Of a DNA stretch of 64,000 bases, positions 11,063 to 21,952 are shown piece by piece. The notes under the pieces were generated by a model. That model was given only the letters and a program-made list of their open reading frames with translations. It had not been told where the DNA came from and did no database searches. Origin of the DNA: Primulina eburnea (taxonomy: Eukaryota > Streptophyta > Magnoliopsida > Lamiales > Gesneriaceae); contig NC_133114.1 in NCBI RefSeq assembly GCF_022965805.1, positions 7,460,261 through 7,524,260 of the forward strand, read 5' to 3'. Each line of letters begins with the position of its first letter. Positions within the stretch are counted from its first letter, which is position 1. A program made the position numbers and the translations under genes.

Positions 11063-13210
11063 TGAAAGCGGACCGGTTACGGTGGCCGGAAGCGCAACGG
11101 AAGCACAAAAATCGAATTTTTGAGGGAAATATTTTCGGCCACCACATATATATCTTGTGTAATATTTACAAAAATAAAAACATACATAGGATGTTTAGAA
11201 GTGTTACCTATCAACTTTAAAAGTTGATTGTGGCTCCAACTTTGTTGTCAAACAACAAAGCTCCTCAAGGCATGAAGATCTACAAGCTCCACCTCCCTTT
11301 TCCTTCAAAAATCAAGCCCACCACTTGCAAGGTAAACCCCTTCTAGTTTTGCACTAGAAAAACTAGAAGATTTTTCAAAAAGAAGTGTGTTTTCTTCAAC
11401 AAATTGAAGAACACAAAAATGGAGAAAAATGGAGAGAATTATTTTGGGAGAGTTCGGCCATCATGCTTGGAGGAGGGAGGAGAATGAGTTAATTCATTGT
11501 CTTGGTTGTGAGAAAAGCAAAAGGCAAAAAGTAGCATGCCATGCCATTATTTTATTCAAAAGTAATCTCCAACCATTCACCTCCCATGCATGCATATAAT
11601 ATAGTTTTCAATCAAATTAAAAACTTTGGACTAAATTTAATTATCTCAAACATATTTGAGACTAATTAAACATTACTTGAATTTACCCAAGTCCCACTAG
11701 TTAAATAATTATTTTAATTGAGCTCTACTAGACTCAATATTATTTAATTAATCCAACACTTGAATTAATTTAATTATTTGGGCTCTACTAGGCCCACTAG
11801 TGTTTAATTAATTCAACACTTGAATTAATTTAATTTAGTCCATAATAATGTTTATGAAAATCACAATTTTCAAAAACATTAGTCACTTGGCCAAATTTTA
11901 ATCTAGGAACACTTCCATAAATTAAAATTTATATTTCTCTCATAGAAGTCATACTTCTATTTTTCTTTACACTTATAAACACATTTATAAGCCGTTCAAC
12001 ACTTTGAACTATTTTTCTCCTTTATAGAAGTCATACTTCTAATTTTCCTTACGCTTATAAACTCCTTTATAAGCCGTTCAACACATTGAACTATTTTACT
12101 TCTCATCGGGATTTACAAAGCTAGCACTTGTGTGGCCCTCAATGGTTCATTGATACAACTAGCCGTGGGTTCACATCTCCATGTGATTCGGACTAAACAT
12201 GTCCTTATTCGAGCATACCCCAATTGCTCCATTCTTACTTATCAACTCCTTGATAGTAAGAACGTCAGAACTCAAGTCTGATAGTACCCAACCAATCACG
12301 TTAAACGCCTAGCAGCATCGCTTACGTGATTCCCTAGGTATCACATGATAGTGCCTGCAAGAACCATTCAATTATGGTTAGCGTACATTACGGTCCCTTC
12401 AACTCATATATCCCGATCGATTCGACAACCATTGGTTTATCGAGAGTTGTCAATGAATCGATACTATGTGTCATGTCGTAGTTGCATCGATGGTGCAATC
12501 TATGAAACACCTTTCATAATTACAACCATACTCTGGCCAGAGATTTCGATCTACATACACATGATAACACATAGGATATCCATACCCGAAGGTAAGCGGT
12601 GAATCCCCGACTACAATGCATCGACTCCTAAGTGTTTCGACAGAACACCCAACCTTGCCACCTGATGACCCCATGAGAGTCGGTAAACAAGTCAAAGTGT
12701 AATTCTAGCACATAGAGTCTCAATGTTGTCTCGGGTCATAAGGACTAATTCTGTACAACCATAAACCAGGACTTTTCCACTCGATAAGTGAGAACCACTT
12801 GGAAAGTCCTTTTATGGAGGGTTGTTCAGTGCACTCTACAAGGAGCACCTATCTGCATGTTCGGACATCACAATGTCCCCTACCAATGAAACATGGTACT
12901 CACATCGCAGATACTAGTCTCTAACTCGAGCGGCCTATATCCTTCTTAGTGGCGGCTGAATCGACTAGGAACCGTTTAGAACATACAGTATTACAAATAT
13001 GAGTTTCATGATACTCATCATATGAGCATCTCATATTCTTTCTACTATTTGTATATTCAAGGGCTTTATCTATGCAACTAGCATGGGTATACAGATAAAG
13101 ATTTGCCAAAATAATAATTTCAAATATTATTAAAATAAAGATTGCTTATACATAGAGTTTCATTGTGAACACTCGGCCAACACTTGGCTCGACGGGCACC
13201 TACTCTAACA
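11063..13210 (-). repeat. D1 3' LTR (left copy, 2148 bp)
   Basis: On the plus strand it runs from TGAAAGCGG to CTCTAACA; its partner is 18270-20407. It is packed with short palindromes: hairpins at 11210-11228, 11240-11260 and 11340-11369, the arms TCTCAAA/TTTGAGA, and a roughly 77-bp module carrying AGAAGT/ACTTCT, TTATAA repeats and GTTCAA/TTGAAC that is present twice in tandem (about 11940-12095). Family copy D2 has this module once. Small ORFs such as the one at 12345-12602 recur only because the LTRs are homologous. Confidence 0.92.
11210..11369 (-). promoter_or_regulatory. Structured hairpin module near U5 end of D1 LTR
   Basis: Three hairpins: arms ATCAACTT/AAGTTGAT (11210-11228), arms CTTTGTTGT/ACAACAAAG (11240-11260) with linker TGGCTCCAAC region between them, and an 11-bp stem around loop GCACTAGA (11340-11369). 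Counterparts: 18417-18467 in the partner LTR, 35766-35817 and 43600-43651 in D2, 63004-63053 in G. Stem bases differ in pairs while linkers are constant. Confidence 0.7.
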
Positions 13211-13224
13211 ATCTCCCACTTGCA

Positions 13225-15595
13225 CTAGAGCCAACTACCCATATGATTTAATCCCATTGATTCGCGATGCTTGTCGAATAATGGTCCAGGTAAAGGCTTA
13301 GCTAGTGGATCAACAACATTATCTGCGGAGCCGACGGTGTCAAAAGACACTTCTCTACTTTCCACAATCTCTCCGAGGATGTGGTACTTTATCAATACTA
13401 GTTTGGATTTCTGATGAGACCTAGGCTCCTTTGCTTGAGCTATAGCTCCCGTGTTGTCACACAACACCGGGATAGGAGCAACTCCATTAGGAATGACGCC
13501 CAACTCTTGGACGAAATTCCTTATCCAAACAGCCTCCCTTGCTGCATCTGATGCAGCAATGTATTCGGCCTCTGTGCTGGAATCCGTAATATTGTCTTGC
13601 TTGGAACTCTTCCAAGAGACTGCAGCACCATTGAGCATGAATACAAAACCAGAGGTTGACTTCGAGTCATCGATATCGCTTTGGAAGCTAGAGTCGGTAT
13701 AGCCTTCCAATTTTAATTCTCCACCCCATAGACCAAGAACACTTTATTGGTCCTTCTCAACTATTTGAGGATGTCTTTCACAGCTTTCAGGTGTGGAAGA
13801 CCATGGTTCGAATGATATCATTTCACTACATATAGTGCAAACGCCACGTCAGGACGGGTAGATATCATCCCATACATGATATTACCAATTTCCGAAGCAT
13901 ACGGAATGCGTGTCATCGCCACTATCTCTGCATCTGTCTTGGGAGACAGACTTGGATAGGGACACGCCATGACACACTGGTAGATGTCCTCTCATGGACT
14001 CATCCATCGAGAACCGCTTCACGATGGTATCAATGTATGTGGACTGGGTGAGACCAAGCCATCTTTTCGATCTATCTCAATAGATCTGTATCCCAATACA
14101 AAAGATGCTTCACCCAAGTCCTGCATCGAGAACTTACTCGCTAACCTTATCTTAGTTGATTGCAACATTCCTACATCATTCCCAATGAGTAGAATGTCAT
14201 CAACATAAAGCACCAGGAATGTCACAACACTCCCACTGACCTTCTTATACACATAGGGTTCCTCAGGATTCTTAGTAAATCAAACTATTTGATTGTACTG
14301 TCGAATCTGAGGTTCCAACTCCTAGATGCCTGCTTTAGATCATAAATAGATCTCTGAAGTTTGCATACCATATGCTCACTTCCGATAGATGTAAATCTTT
14401 CAGGTTAAGACATGTAAATAACTTTCTTAAAATCCCCATTTAAGAAAGTTTGTCTTGACATCCATCTGCCATATCTCACAGCCATACCATGCAACTATGG
14501 CTAGCAAAATCCTTATGGACTTGAACATTGCGACTGGGAAAAGGTTTACTCAAAGTCAACTCCTTGTCTTTGAGTACATCCTTTTGCCACCAATCGCGCC
14601 TTGAAGGTCAATACCTTCCCATCCGCCCCAAGTCCATATGGGAACAGTTCCCTCAGGTGGATCCACAAGATCCTACACTTGGTTCGAATGCATGGAATTC
14701 ATCTCAGATTCCATTGCTTCAAGCCACTTGGATGAATCGGCATCAGATAACGCTTCCTTGAAGGTCCTTGGATCACATCCATGGTTAGGCTCATCATGGC
14801 CCTCTTCAAGAAGCTGACCATACCTCATAGGTGGTCTCGAGACTTTCTCGTATCTGCTAGGAGCTTGTATATCCTCTCTTGGCTCAACGTGTGTGGGTTC
14901 TATAATTGCGGGTTTCTCTCGAACCTCTTCGAGTTCTATCATCTCCCTTTTTCTATCCAATAGAAAATCCTTTTCCAAAAAGGTTGCATTCCTAGAAACA
15001 AACACCTTTGTTTCTTGGGGATGATAGAAATAATATCCAACTTAATTCCTTGGATATCCCACAAAGTAACATAAAATGGATCAACAATCCAACTTATCTC
15101 CCACTACCTGCTTCACATAAGCAGGGCTCCCCATATTCTAAGATAAGAATATTTGGGAGGCTTACCCATCCATATCTCATATGGTGTCTGCCTTTGAATG
15201 GACATTTAACAGAATATCTTTTAATTTTAAGTTATAGAGATCGTTTTCAAGTTCTCAAGTACCAATTAAACATTCATTCTTGTAAATGTTGCAAAAACCT
15301 TTGCTAAATAAACAAGAATATCCATCTTTATCACCATAGAAATGGAAACAATGTTTTTTCAAAATTAGGTACAAACAAAACATCTCATAAAATTAACTTA
15401 AACTTTTGTTCAATAATAAGTAAACATATTCAATAGCCTTGGCAGCAACTCCTGCTCCATTGCCCATCCTCTAGAAGGTCACACCTTCCTTAAGCATTCT
15501 ACTTCTTCCCATCACCTGTAACCCATTACAGAGATGTGAATCACAACCGGTATCTAATACCCAAGAAGTAGAGTTAATTGAAATGTTTACTTAAA
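13225..15595 (-). pseudogene. D1 pol remnant (RNase H, RT pieces, no integrase core)
   Basis: Read right to left: protease DTG near 15553-15561, fragments of the pre-integrase region, a junction near 15211-15215 where the integrase core is missing, the integrase/RT linker (open at 14673-15005), RT fragments (LYVDDILLIGND motif within 14019-14252) and an open RNase H end (13225-13710) ending in the same GSWL terminus as D2. Small indels disrupt the RT between 13710 and 14670. Compared with D2 it is clearly decayed and cannot give a working polymerase. Confidence 0.88.
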
Positions 15596-15596
15596 T

Positions 15597-16457
15597 TCAG
15601 AACATACCGTTTCCAGAACACTTCTGGGCCAGATATTCCTTGCAATTTCGCCTCCAATGTCCAGGCATCTTGCAGTGATGACAAACATCACTAGTCTTGT
15701 CAGCCCTAACTGGTGTGGCTGCCACAACGGGATTCGGAGATTGCCTCAACAAGGGCACGTTCTTCTTGGGACGTTGGAAAGAACGCTTCTTTCCATTCCC
15801 ATGTGGATCAATCTTCGTACCAGATGAAGAACCCACATAAAGAACCAACTTCTCTTTCTTGATGGTGGATTCGAACGTAACAAGCATATTCACCAACTCC
15901 TCAAGGGTCGGTTCCATCTTGTTCATGTTGAAGTCCACCACAAAAGGATCAAATGAGCTAGGCATCGATAACAGCAACACGTCGGTGGTCAACTCCGAAG
16001 GTAAGATCAGATCCATGCCAACGAGCTTGTCCACGAGCCCGATCACCTTTAGGCCATGCTCATGGACCGAGGCCCCATCTCGCATGCGCAAAGTGATCAG
16101 CTCCTTGACGGTAGCATGCCTAAGAGGACGCGTTTGCTCTCCAAAGAGCTCTTTGAGATGCAAATGAATGTCAGCAGCACTCTTTGCACCCTCAAAACGC
16201 CTCTGCAGCTCATCATTCATAGAAGTCAGCATATAACACCTGGCTATCAAGTCATGGTCACACCATTCCTTGTAAGCCTGCAATTCCTCAGGATTGCTAT
16301 CAGTCGGAGCCTCAACAGGGAGCGACTCAGTCAGTGTATATGCTATCTTTTCCGAATTCAAGACGATTTTTAGGTTTCTTAGCCAAGTGAGGTAATTAGG
16401 TCCAGTTAATATGTTTTTGTCGAGTATTACGGATATTGGATTGCGAATCGATGACAT
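15597..16457 (-). CDS. D1 gag protein, intact
   Basis: A 286-residue ORF starting at ATG 16457 (MSSIRNP); an upstream in-frame TTG at 16463 is not a plausible start. The N-terminal copia gag region includes LTGPNYLTWLRNLKIVL, a central capsid-like domain carries LKELFGEQTRPLRH, then a basic stretch and a zinc knuckle CHHCKMPGHWRRNC with normal C-C-H-C spacing near the C-terminus. It would form the virus-like particle and bind RNA. It ends at TGA where D2 continues toward the protease, so here gag is separated from pol. It is the only undamaged D-family ORF in the window and could supply or poison capsids of related elements (inference). Confidence 0.9.
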   Translation of the reverse strand: MSSIRNPISVILDKNILTGPNYLTWLRNLKIVLNSEKIAYTLTESLPVEAPTDSNPEELQAYKEWCDHDLIARCYMLTSMNDELQRRFEGAKSAADIHLHLKELFGEQTRPLRHATVKELITLRMRDGASVHEHGLKVIGLVDKLVGMDLILPSELTTDVLLLSMPSSFDPFVVDFNMNKMEPTLEELVNMLVTFESTIKKEKLVLYVGSSSGTKIDPHGNGKKRSFQRPKKNVPLLRQSPNPVVAATPVRADKTSDVCHHCKMPGHWRRNCKEYLAQKCSGNGMF

Positions 16458-18255
16458 CGTCAATTTGTACTGAAAAGTAAAACAGATAAATGTTGATGAC
16501 TATTTTAAATATTTAGTAAGATATGAAGTTTGGACTTTTACTTCATAAATATTTGCTCCCACTGTTTTGACATCTTTCACTACCCTCTAGTGAAAACGGG
16601 AAACTCCTTTCCTCAGTAGGTACGTAAGGTCCAATTAGCGAATTGTGATCCCGAATAATATCAGCCAATCACAATTCCTAAAAGGTAGTTACCAATTGCA
16701 TCACAATACAACCCTCTACGTAAACTTTTGTCTCACGTTTGATTAGGACCCAATAATATGACGTCGTTCATCTTCACGTGTCAAGCCTTACCCATCGATG
16801 TTGAACCTTAATGGACGGTCGCCATGAGTTCCCTGAATAATATGAGCCGAAATCATGGGAGTTCCACGTAGTTCACATCACCATGTCAATGGATGTCACA
16901 GCTTTCCGGCACTCGAGGCTCCCCCAATAATATGAGCCGAGCCCCGAGTACGGGTAGCGTTCATCATGCACCCATTGTCGATGGAAGACAAGGAAATTAT
17001 AAACAAATTTATAATTCCCCTTTTCGGGCTTGATATTTATTTTGAATCTTATTCAAAATGAGGGTTTTTTAATTTTGAAAGGTCTCATCATTAATTTTAT
17101 TTTAAAAGCTCGCCATGTTTGATCGTATGTTTGCCGGATTCATGCAACTTTGTTATTATAATAATAATAACGCACATACTCATTATTTATAACATATCAT
17201 GCATATATTATAAATAGAAAACAATACAAGGATGATCAATCGCCCCAAGTACTAATGGCCCGTGTGAGCCAAACACGGGCCTAGGTCCAATCCTAGGGTA
17301 AATGCACGGGATGCAATGCAACTATACTATTACATTAGCATCCAATATTACATGTCTTCGATCTTCATAATCACCAAGGCCACCATCTTCCAATCTTGAT
17401 CTTCCCCTATTCTAATATTTACAAATAAATATCCATGGCACATAGGGATACATCTCATGGGGTGGGAACGGGCCATAAACCAAGCCCACTTGATAAATTG
17501 ATAATTATTACAATCATTCAACACAAATATCCTAGCATACACCTAGCAAATTGGGCTTGGGCTTTTGATCATCCTTCATGCATAATATCACGTATCATAC
17601 ACCATCAATTAATTATCACTATAATTAATTGATCCAATATTATATATCTTGATCCAATCACTAACCGCCACAATTATAAATTAAATTAACAAAGTATACA
17701 AACACCTTTGTCTACTTTCAAATTAATTTATTTATAATCGAATTTCTTGTAAATCACCATTTACTATAAATAATTGAAGTCCTACTTCAATTATTTATTT
17801 TATGAGAAAATATGTGCAACAATTGTAAATTTAAACTTAAGGGCCCAAAACCCATTTTTCACCAAAAATACTTAGGCCCATTTAAATTTCACAAATAATG
17901 TTGTCTATCCAATGGCCCAACATCTCAAGGCCCATGACACTAAGATTGTCCAAAATACTTTTGGAAACCCTAGCCGTCATCGCCGTCGCCGGAGCTCCGT
18001 CGCCGGATTCCGGCAACAACAAAAAATTTTTTTTTTTTAAAAACTGAACATTTCGGGCAGCCCCTCGGGCTGCCCTATGCTGCCCGAAATTTTCAGGCAG
18101 CCCCTCGAGGGGCTGCCCGAAAAACAATTTTTTTTTTTTTGTTTTCTTCAAAAAATTTCGGCCTTCACCATACATGCACCAAAAAATTTCTCAAGCGGTT
18201 AGAAATCGATCTCAACATAATATTACGTAAATATTACACAAAATCCGTAACCTAA
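16458..18255 (-). other. D1 untranslated leader
   Basis: About 1.8 kb between PBS and gag. AT-rich, with repeated AATAATATGAGCCGA phrases at 16840-16940 and a GC palindrome cluster near the PBS. The minus-strand ORF at 17882-18175 crosses the palindromes and has only vague similarity to leader ORFs of D2 and G, so I do not call it a gene. Confidence 0.75.
18050..18125 (-). promoter_or_regulatory. GC palindromes downstream of D1 PBS
   Basis: Repeated GGGCAGCC/GGCTGCCC boxes able to pair with each other, about 130-205 bases after the PBS in element orientation. Different arrangements occupy the same place in D2 (43225-43327) and G (63344-63423). The position suits a packaging or dimerization signal (inference). 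Confidence 0.55.
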
Positions 18256-18267
18256 GCTCGGATACCA
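18256..18267 (-). other. D1 primer-binding site
   Basis: The minus strand reads TGGTATCCGAGC beside the LTR start at 18270, one mismatch from the initiator tRNA-Met complement. Confidence 0.85.
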
Positions 18268-18269
18268 CT

Positions 18270-20407
18270 TGAAAGCGGACCGGTTACGGTGGCCGGAAGC
18301 GCAACGGAAGCACAAAAATCGAATTTTTGAGGGAAATATTTTCGGCCACCACATATATATCTTGTGTAATATTTACAAAAATAAAAACATACATAGGATG
18401 TTTAGAAGTGTTACCTATCAACTTTAAAAGTTGATTGTGGCTCCAACTTTGTTGTCAAACAACAAAGCTCCTCAAGGCATGAAGATCTACAAGCTCCACC
18501 TCTCTTTTCCTTCAAAAATCAAGCCCACCACTTGCAAGGTAAACCCCTTCTAGTTTTGCACTAGAAAAACTAGAAGATTTTTCAAAAAGAATTGTGTTTT
18601 CTTCAACAAGTTGAAGAACACAAAAATGGAGAAAAATGGAGAGAATTATTTTGGGAGAGTTCGGCCATCATGCTTGGAGGAGGGAGGAGAATGAGTTAAT
18701 TCATTGTCTTGGTTGTGAGAAAAGCAAAAGGCAAAAAGTAGCATGCCATGCCATTATTTTATTCAAAAGTAATCTCCAACCCTTCACCTCCCATGTATGC
18801 ATATAATATAGTTTTCAATCAAATTAAAAACTTTGGACTAAATTTAATTATCTCAAACATATTTGAGACTAATTAAACATTACTTGAATTTACCCAAGTC
18901 CCACTAGTTAAATAATTATTTTAATTGAGCTCTACTAGACTCAATATTATTTAATTAATCCAACACTTGAATTAATTTAATTATTTGGGCTCTACTAGGC
19001 CCACTAGTGTTTAATTAATTCAACACTTGAATTAATTTAATTTAGTCCATAATAATGTTTATGAAAATCACAATTTTCAAAAACATTAGTCACTTGGCCA
19101 AATTTTAATCTAGGAACACTTCCATAAATTAAAATTTATATTTCTCTCATAGAAGTCATACTTCTATTTTTCTTTACACTTATAAACACATTTATAAGCC
19201 GTTCAACACTTTGAACTATTTTTCTCCTTTATAGAAGTCATACTTCTAATTTTCCTTACGCTTATAAACTCCTTTATAAGCCGTTCAACACATTGAACTA
19301 TTTTACTTCTCATCGGGATTTACAAAGCTAGCACTTGTGTGGCCCTCAATGGTTCATTGATACAACTAGCCGTGGGTTCACATCTCCATGTGATTCGGAC
19401 TAAACATGTCCTTATTCGAGCATACCCCAATTGCTCCATTCTTACTTATCAACTCCTTGATAGTAAGAACGTCAGAACTCAAGTCTGATAGTACCCAACC
19501 AATCACGTTAAATGCCTAGCAGCATCGCTTACGTGATTCCCTAGGTATCACATGATAGTGCCTGCAAGAACCATTCAATTATGGTTAGCGTACAGTGCGG
19601 TCCCTTCAACTCATATATCCCGATCGATTCGACAACCATTGGTTTATCGAGAGTTGTCAATGAATCGATACTATGTGTCATGTCGTAGTTGCATCGATGG
19701 TGCAATCTATGAAACACCTTTCATAATTACAACCATACTCTGGCCAGAGATTTCGATCTACATACACATGATAACACATAGGATATCCATATCCGAAGGT
19801 AAGCGGTGAATCCCCGACTACAATGCATCGACTCCTATGTGTTTCGACAGAACACCCAACCTTGCCACCTGATGACCCCATGAGAGTCGGTAAACAAGTC
19901 AAAGTGTAATTCTAGCACATAGAGTCTCAATGTTGTCTCGGGTCATAAGGACTAATTCTGTACAACCATAAACCAGGACTTTTCCACTCGATAAGTGAGA
20001 ACCACTTGGAAAGTCCTTTTATGGAGGGTTGTTCAGTGCACTCTACAAGGAGCACCTATCTGCATGTTCGGACATCACAATGTCCCCTACCAATGAAACA
20101 TGGTACTCACATCGCAGATACTAGTCTCTAACTCGAGCGGCCTATATCCTTCTTAGTGGCGGCTGAATCGACTAGGAACCGTTTAGAATATACAGTATTA
20201 CAAATATGAGTTTCATGATACTCATCATATGAGCATCTCATATTCTTTCAACTATTTGTATATTCAAGGGCTTTATCTATGCAACTAGCAGATAAAGATG
20301 TGCCAAAATAATAATTTCAAATATTATTAAAATAAAGATTGCTTATACATAGAGTTTCATTGTGAACACTCGGCCAACACTTGGCTCGACGGGCACCTAC
20401 TCTAACA
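18270..20407 (-). repeat. D1 5' LTR (right copy, 2138 bp)
   Basis: Matches 11063-13210 closely. The main length difference is the loss of about nine bases (TGGGTATAC) near 20287. Confidence 0.92.
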
Positions 20408-21039
20408 ATATCGAGTAAAGGGTATTGGAATTCTTCTATTACGGAATTCGATATAGGAATACCAGGGCACTGGTTATATCGAGTAATAGAGATTATGGTT
20501 CCATCATTTACGGAATTCGATATAGGAATACCACATCTGGAAACCGGGATCCCTAGACTAGGATTGAGTCTAGTCTGAATTATGTGTCGACAGTTTGATT
20601 TGATATTGTTTATGTTTCAGATTTTGATACATAATCATGTTACCTGTATTTCATGCTTTATATTTGTTTATATGATTGCATGTTTCATTGATTTATACTG
20701 GGATTTATTCTCACCGGTATATCCGGCTGTTGTCTTGTCTGTATGTGTACTTGAAAACAGGTGGGACAGGTCCAGGGTCGAAGAGATGAAGAGCTAGATC
20801 GTGATTAGAGTGGTGGCACCGGACTTGGACTAGATGTAGGGTTAAACACTTGACTTTAGTTTTAAACCCTAGTTTGAATAAATGTTGAAATACAGGATTG
20901 TATTTTATATACTGATATGTATATATGTTGTATGTCACTACGTTCCGCAATTTTAAAAAAAAAATTTTAGACCCTGTTTTTAATTGATTAATTAGTCCCA
21001 ATTATGATTAAGAACTTGATTAGCGTCCGGGTCCCCACA

Positions 21040-21331
21040 TTAGCTTTGTCAAATCAAATCAAACTTATCAAAGTTTTTAACTTTGTGGCGTTTGTCGATC
21101 GTTGCTTGTGCGGATTGTCGTAGGCAAAGTTCTTCGAAGGTTCGTATAGTTTTCGATTGTTTATCCTCGTGTTTATTTGTTGCTAAACTCTTGCTAGTTT
21201 AGAGGTGAATATCACACAATACTTGAATCAAAAGATCGGGAAAACACACGGGTCTTAATATCGTAATTGAATAGAGGGTGCGATTTATTTTCAATCGTGT
21301 TTGCTATTTATTCGTATCAAGATTCACGTCA
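21040..21331 (+). repeat. E 5' LTR remnant
   Basis: TTAGCTTTGTCAAATC and onward matches 25549-25640 followed by 50918-51117. It ends TCA, two bases before the PBS. TTAGC is the probable target duplication of the A block. Confidence 0.85.
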
Positions 21332-21333
21332 TT

Positions 21334-21346
21334 TGGTATCAGAGCC
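21334..21346 (+). other. E primer-binding site
   Basis: TGGTATCAGAGCC, initiator tRNA-Met type, followed by a leader of about 600 bp (21347-21952) with A-rich runs and no convincing ORF. Confidence 0.88.
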
Positions 21347-21952
21347 ACAGGTTTATTGAATTCAAGTAAATTATCTTGTTCTTAAATTGCAGATCTGTAT
21401 TATTTCTTCGTTTATTTTCAGATCTGTTTTGTTCTATCGTTCTTCGTAATTTTGTTTTCGTGAATCTATGATTCTCGAAATTTGTTGGTGATTTTTTTTT
21501 GTGATTTTCGTGTAGTACTCAAGCCAAAAAAAAAAAAGAGTTCAAAAATTCCGAAAATTCACCATTATTTCATTTTGATATCTTGTCCTATTTTCTTTAG
21601 AGAGTCATATTTAATTGTCTCTCACAGTCAAAAAAAAAAAGAAGATCATATTCGAACTTCTTGTCTACACAATCCAAGTGAGTCGGTCGCATTTGTTCAC
21701 AATTTTGAACCTTGATTGTTTGATATCCCAAATACAAAGCTTGAGCACACTTTTGAGAGTACTATCAAATTCGAGTGGAAACATTTGAGTGTGAGTGTTA
21801 TTTCTTTGGAGCGACTAGTGAGTATTTGTTGCGAGCAAAAAAATAAGAGAGGAGAGACGAGTGAATTTCTTTGGAGTGACCGGTGAGCTTTTGGGTGAGG
21901 AGTTATTTGTTTTCTACTAACATTTTCTTGCAAGTACAATTCTAAGAATTAG

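Larger units (their letters stand above)
11063..20407 (-). mobile_element. D1: Ty1/copia element, defective
   Basis: 9345 bp on the minus strand with perfect 5-bp target duplication ATATC. LTRs are 11063-13210 and 18270-20407. Element order (right to left) is 5' LTR, PBS, long leader, gag, broken pol, purine tract (13211-13223), 3' LTR. Domain order protease-integrase-RT-RNase H and gag similarity place it in Ty1/copia. The long LTRs suggest the Angela/TNT1-like side (tentative). It lacks the integrase core through a 652-bp deletion and cannot be autonomous. Confidence 0.93.
1..21039 (+). mobile_element. Family A Ty3/gypsy tandem: internal-LTR-internal-LTR
   Basis: Two internal regions at a constant offset of 6785 bp flank a shared LTR, and a third component, the last LTR, closes the block at 21039. 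LTRs begin TGTAATGCCC after a purine tract and end CCCCACA. The PBS matches initiator tRNA-Met. Domain order protease-RT-RNase H-integrase-chromodomain-like tail makes it a Ty3/gypsy chromovirus, most like Tekay/Del (lineage is inference). The left end lies outside the window. The right flank TTAGC (21040-21044) is the likely right copy of the 5-bp target duplication, because beyond it the sequence continues as the LTR of element E. D1 is nested in the last LTR. Confidence 0.93.
9719..21039 (+). repeat. Family A terminal LTR, split by D1
   Basis: LTR sequence 9719-11062 and 20413-21039 matches 2934-4889. D1 (11063-20407) interrupts it, with ATATC on both sides (11058-11062 and 20408-20412). 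The uninterrupted copy at 4250-4275 shows the site with a single ATATC, which proves the insertion. The LTR ends CCCCACA at 21039. Confidence 0.94.

Noticed and set aside
12345..12602. Recurring 85-codon ORF in D LTRs (also 19552, 36820)
   Set aside because: It repeats only because the LTRs are homologous. It is antisense to the element, shorter in D2, and shows no protein features.
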